A stretch of 64,000 bases of DNA, taken from contig LVLI01001229.1 in the NCBI GenBank assembly GCA_001687465.1, forward strand, positions 1 through 64,000, read 5' to 3'. Made by a program: the position numbers and the translations under genes. This DNA is from Halocafeteria seosinensis. Taxonomy: Eukaryota > Sar > Bigyra > Bicosoecida. The notes under the pieces are model-generated. The model ran no database searches. It was not told the DNA's origin and saw nothing but the letters and a program-made list of their open reading frames with translations. This document shows, piece after piece, positions 62,201 through 64,000 of the stretch (its first letter is position 1; each line of letters opens with the position of its first letter).

Positions 62201-64000
62201 GCTTGTCCTCTCCAGTCATATTGAGAAGGAGGCATCTCACTTTGCTTCGGCTGAGTCGGCTCTGCAACAGGTTGCGCGATCTCAATTGGTAGATCGTGTT
62301 GCTGGGTCGAGGCCGCAGACTGCACATACTTTGTTTCAGGACCTTCCAACGTTTTGCAATCAGACCTGGTTTGCTAGTGTCTTCAGTCGACGGATCAGTA
62401 GCTCTGCTGGTGCATTCACGGTAGAGCCTGCTGGGTTGGAACACGGAGTGGGACTTAGCAACATGGAATTCGACCACTGTTGTCAAGAGCCACAGGACAC
62501 TACAAACCTGGATCGGTCTAAACCGTCACTTTCATGGGAGAGTTTGGGAGGTTCACTGTTCAACGAAGAGTCTGAGGTTGACGTAGTAGCTGAGGAATTT
62601 GTGTATCCGCCGTTCGTTGAGCCTCAAGGACGTCATGTCGAAACTGCCGCCCGAAATTCAGATATAGTAAAGCACCTATTATCCTCGTTTGATCAGTATA
62701 TCCGCTCGCTCTTACCCAATGGGGACATTTTAACTAGTACCAACAGTAGCTTTCAGCTCGTTGCGGGGGCAGGGCGAAGAAGTTTGACCAACAGTAGTAA
62801 GGAGACTGCGACTGAATTTGTCAGTTCTCTCAAAGATCACATACTACAACGACAGATTGCCTCAAAGAGTTTGCGCGTTTCAGCCTTTTCTCTTGCTGGG
62901 TTAGAGCTGAAACTCCAAAACAGAACAGGCGTCAATGTGACACTGGTAGTCTACCCTGAGGAGCAATCGGTTTCGTTAGAACAGGGCACTGACGTAACTC
63001 GGCTAGTATCAGGCGAAATGGAGCTTGCGTCACGAACGGCAACTTGCAAAAAGAGTCAAAGTGGAAGCTCATCAATGTTCACCGTAAATTGCACGGATCC
63101 ACTGCTGGGTAGCACTAGTACTTTGACTGTTGATTGTGGTACTAACGAAGGAACTACTGTGCGAGTCTTTTGCCCACAGTCCGTCATCGTTCCTGCAATG
63201 CTTCGTTCAGGCGGCCAGTCTTCGCACTGGAGCGACGCCAGTATCAATGACGGCAGCGTTCGATTCGATGGACGTACTGTTACAGCCGCAACGTCGAGAC
63301 TAGGACTCTTTTTATCAAGTTTACTTACGGTGGAAACTGCCCCGGTAGCGAAGATCATCCCACGGCCAAGTCCCACTGCGGCACCTACAACCAGCACTAC
63401 GCCATCAGTAACTCCTACAACCAGTGCTACGTCGTCACTAACCCCTACAGCAAGTGCCACGCTGACAGCAACCCCTACGCCCTCGTCCAGAATTCCACAG
63501 CGGAAGCTAGACCTGCGCTCATCGATTATAGCGGGAGACGAAAGCTGTTTCCAATATCTCCAAGGTCAAAGGCTGTTTAAGTTAACATGCAGCATTTCGT
63601 GGACATCCGTGGGATATACAAACAATAACTATATTTCACTCAAGGTAAACGAGACATTTGTTGGAGAAAACGACGCCGTTATTTACTTGGCAGGTGTCCA
63701 AGGTTTCCATGGCTTGTTCGTTATAGACGATGGAGCTAACGGGAGCGTGACAGCTTTTGAAGATGCACCATTGATTAAAGATGTACGCATTGTAAACGGG
63801 ACAACTTCATTTTCCGGTGGGTTCATTGTGCAACCGTGGCAAAAGTTCTTCGTTGTAGATTCTTGCAGCTCCTCCGGCAACGTTCGACAGCATGGCGGAG
63901 GGATATGCGGTAGTGGATGTGCCGGAGGGCGTGGTCAGATAAAGATATTCAATTCTTACACAACTGGGGAAGTAAGCGATCTCTTCGCTGGCGGTATAGC
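59229..64000 (+). CDS. Very large Ser/Thr/Pro-rich modular surface protein, 3' end outside window
   Basis: I followed this frame codon by codon from the ATG at 59229 to the last base without a stop (at least 1590 residues). The first 200 residues hold several hydrophobic stretches (L-L-V-L-A-L-S-V-L, L-W-L-L-V-F-L-S-I, A-I-S-I-I-G-E-A-V). An ATG at 59841 (residue 205) starts a signal-like M-R-F-S-F-V-G-L-L-V. Residues about 218-905 are a Ser/Thr/Pro stalk of decapeptide repeats. Then come the helical block (F-L-I-D-T-L-D-S-L) and GAIN-like block (W-S-D-A-S, L-G-L-F-L-S-S-L-L) seen in the gene at 45409. A second short linker follows, then the family cap starting L-D-L-R-S-S (residue about 1427), and the first GLUG repeats at the edge. 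Module order is thus inverted relative to 45409. Either the hydrophobic N terminus is a true multi-pass segment, or translation begins at 59841. Confidence 0.85.
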   Translation, partial: MKLRAFDPPLTAGSFGALMLLCRVGELVPVPENPRWIRELLQIGDLFQTTLLVLALSVLYTVGPLRIIRYIRLARLVEHGDSGERFQCRSSYCAGTDLWLLVFLSIALLQTLWDTVQEHGQWRIIHFPPGTHQSCSGCALNQPYSKSNSQLSLHKQHILDLVAISIIGEAVSAVVRFFCGKQLRKIASPEVRPVSRRQQFKRKKMRFSFVGLLVSLSATPILVSRATATATTTATPQPSNSPSLSPSQSPTWSATSSVTPTESSTSSITPSPSATGSVTPSTTGTSSFTPSTSATPAETPSASTTSSTTPFASTTSSFTQSTSSTPSETSSMSPTSSITPSPSATGSVTPSASGTSLVASASTTPSFTPSTSATPAETPSASTTSSTTPFASTTSSFTPSTSSTPSETSSMSPTSSITPSPSATGSVTPSTTGTSLVASASATPSETASMSTTSSTTPSASTTSSITPSPSATGSVTPSASGTSLVASASTTPSFTPSTSATPAETPSASTTSSTTPSASTTSSFTPSTSSTPSETSSISPTSSITPSPSATGSVTPSATGTSLVASASTTPSFTPSTSATPAETPSASTTSSTTPSASTTSSLTPSTSSTPSETSSISPSSSITPSPSATGSVTPSTTGTSLVASASATPSETSSMSPTSSITPSPSATGSVTPSTTGTSLVASASATPSETASMSTTPSETPSTSGTSSTTPSTSTTSVVAPSASTTPSFTPSTSATPAETPSANTTSSTTPSASTTSSLTPSTSSTPSETSSISPTSSITPSPSATGSVTPSTTGTSLVASASTTSSFTPSTSATPSETPSTSTTSSTTPSASTTPSLTPSTSATLLVPVSVSATSSISPQASRSPSMTTSESSTGETMELTPTLAKSHSVTPTSSPTGENVSETTQFLIDTLDSLEAGYDFAVNDKTTVSDFIGALTPIAESSALTAAVGERVLNLLNRVLKSNFDPSTDQFRYGNSLSDEAVTIISLVLSSHIEKEASHFASAESALQQVARSQLVDRVAGSRPQTAHTLFQDLPTFCNQTWFASVFSRRISSSAGAFTVEPAGLEHGVGLSNMEFDHCCQEPQDTTNLDRSKPSLSWESLGGSLFNEESEVDVVAEEFVYPPFVEPQGRHVETAARNSDIVKHLLSSFDQYIRSLLPNGDILTSTNSSFQLVAGAGRRSLTNSSKETATEFVSSLKDHILQRQIASKSLRVSAFSLAGLELKLQNRTGVNVTLVVYPEEQSVSLEQGTDVTRLVSGEMELASRTATCKKSQSGSSSMFTVNCTDPLLGSTSTLTVDCGTNEGTTVRVFCPQSVIVPAMLRSGGQSSHWSDASINDGSVRFDGRTVTAATSRLGLFLSSLLTVETAPVAKIIPRPSPTAAPTTSTTPSVTPTTSATSSLTPTASATLTATPTPSSRIPQRKLDLRSSIIAGDESCFQYLQGQRLFKLTCSISWTSVGYTNNNYISLKVNETFVGENDAVIYLAGVQGFHGLFVIDDGANGSVTAFEDAPLIKDVRIVNGTTSFSGGFIVQPWQKFFVVDSCSSSGNVRQHGGGICGSGCAGGRGQIKIFNSYTTGEVSDLFAGGI
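59990..61765 (+). repeat. Coding minisatellite: decapeptide repeat with 237-bp higher-order unit
   Basis: The basic unit is about 30 bp encoding S-x-S-x-T-x-S-x-T-P-like decapeptides. The marker ATCGATAACTCCTTCACCCA starts at 60026, 60236, 60473, 60620, 60857, 61094, 61211 and 61568. The spacings are 210, 237, 147, 237, 237, 117 and 357 bp, all multiples of three. The full higher-order unit is 237 bp (79 codons); shorter and longer spacings fit loss or gain of whole decapeptides. The repeat is free of stops in several frames, which creates large false ORFs on both strands. Confidence 0.9.

Overview
The window looks like nuclear DNA of a eukaryote, most likely a single-celled alga or other protist. 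Two cytochrome P450 genes carry many short GT-AG introns. Several secreted proteins have Ser/Thr/Pro-rich stalks and a REJ-type domain. There are no operons or Shine-Dalgarno spacing. Most other genes are very long uninterrupted frames, so the genome seems intron-poor with intron-rich exceptions. I could not fix the lineage from sequence alone.

Left part (1-22.4 kb): a secreted GLUG-repeat (beta-solenoid) protein (509-2809), a frameshifted relic of the same family (2935-3650), about 2.3 kb of non-coding DNA with a diverged direct repeat, a single 4741-residue frame made almost only of tetratricopeptide repeats (5981-20206, about 138 TPRs), and a doubtful, possibly broken membrane-protein gene (21002-21640).

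Middle (22.4-40.4 kb): a 3250-residue minus-strand protein with a degenerate NTPase-like segment and a long coiled coil, a divergently placed 15-repeat leucine-rich-repeat gene (33538-34986), and two tandem minus-strand P450 paralogues of the CYP86-like clan (35132-37504 and 38035-40399), whose compared intron positions match.

Right part (41.9 kb to the window end): four plus-strand genes of one modular surface-protein family, plus the distant member at 509-2809. The modules are an N-terminal Cys-containing cap beginning D-L-R, six or seven GLUG repeats, a C-terminal cap ending in an I-L-R-F-Q-L-like motif, Ser/Thr/Pro linkers, an alpha-helical plus GAIN-like block, and a REJ block. Each gene combines and orders these modules differently. 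One pair shows a near-identical tract suggesting gene conversion, another gene has an internal module duplication, and the last one (59229 to beyond the window) has a 1.8-kb decapeptide minisatellite and runs off the edge. Three of these genes share a T/C-rich element about 400-550 bp upstream of their start. This cluster and the giant TPR array are the most unusual content. The likely role of the cluster (adhesion, cell wall or cell-cell recognition) is inference from domain type only.
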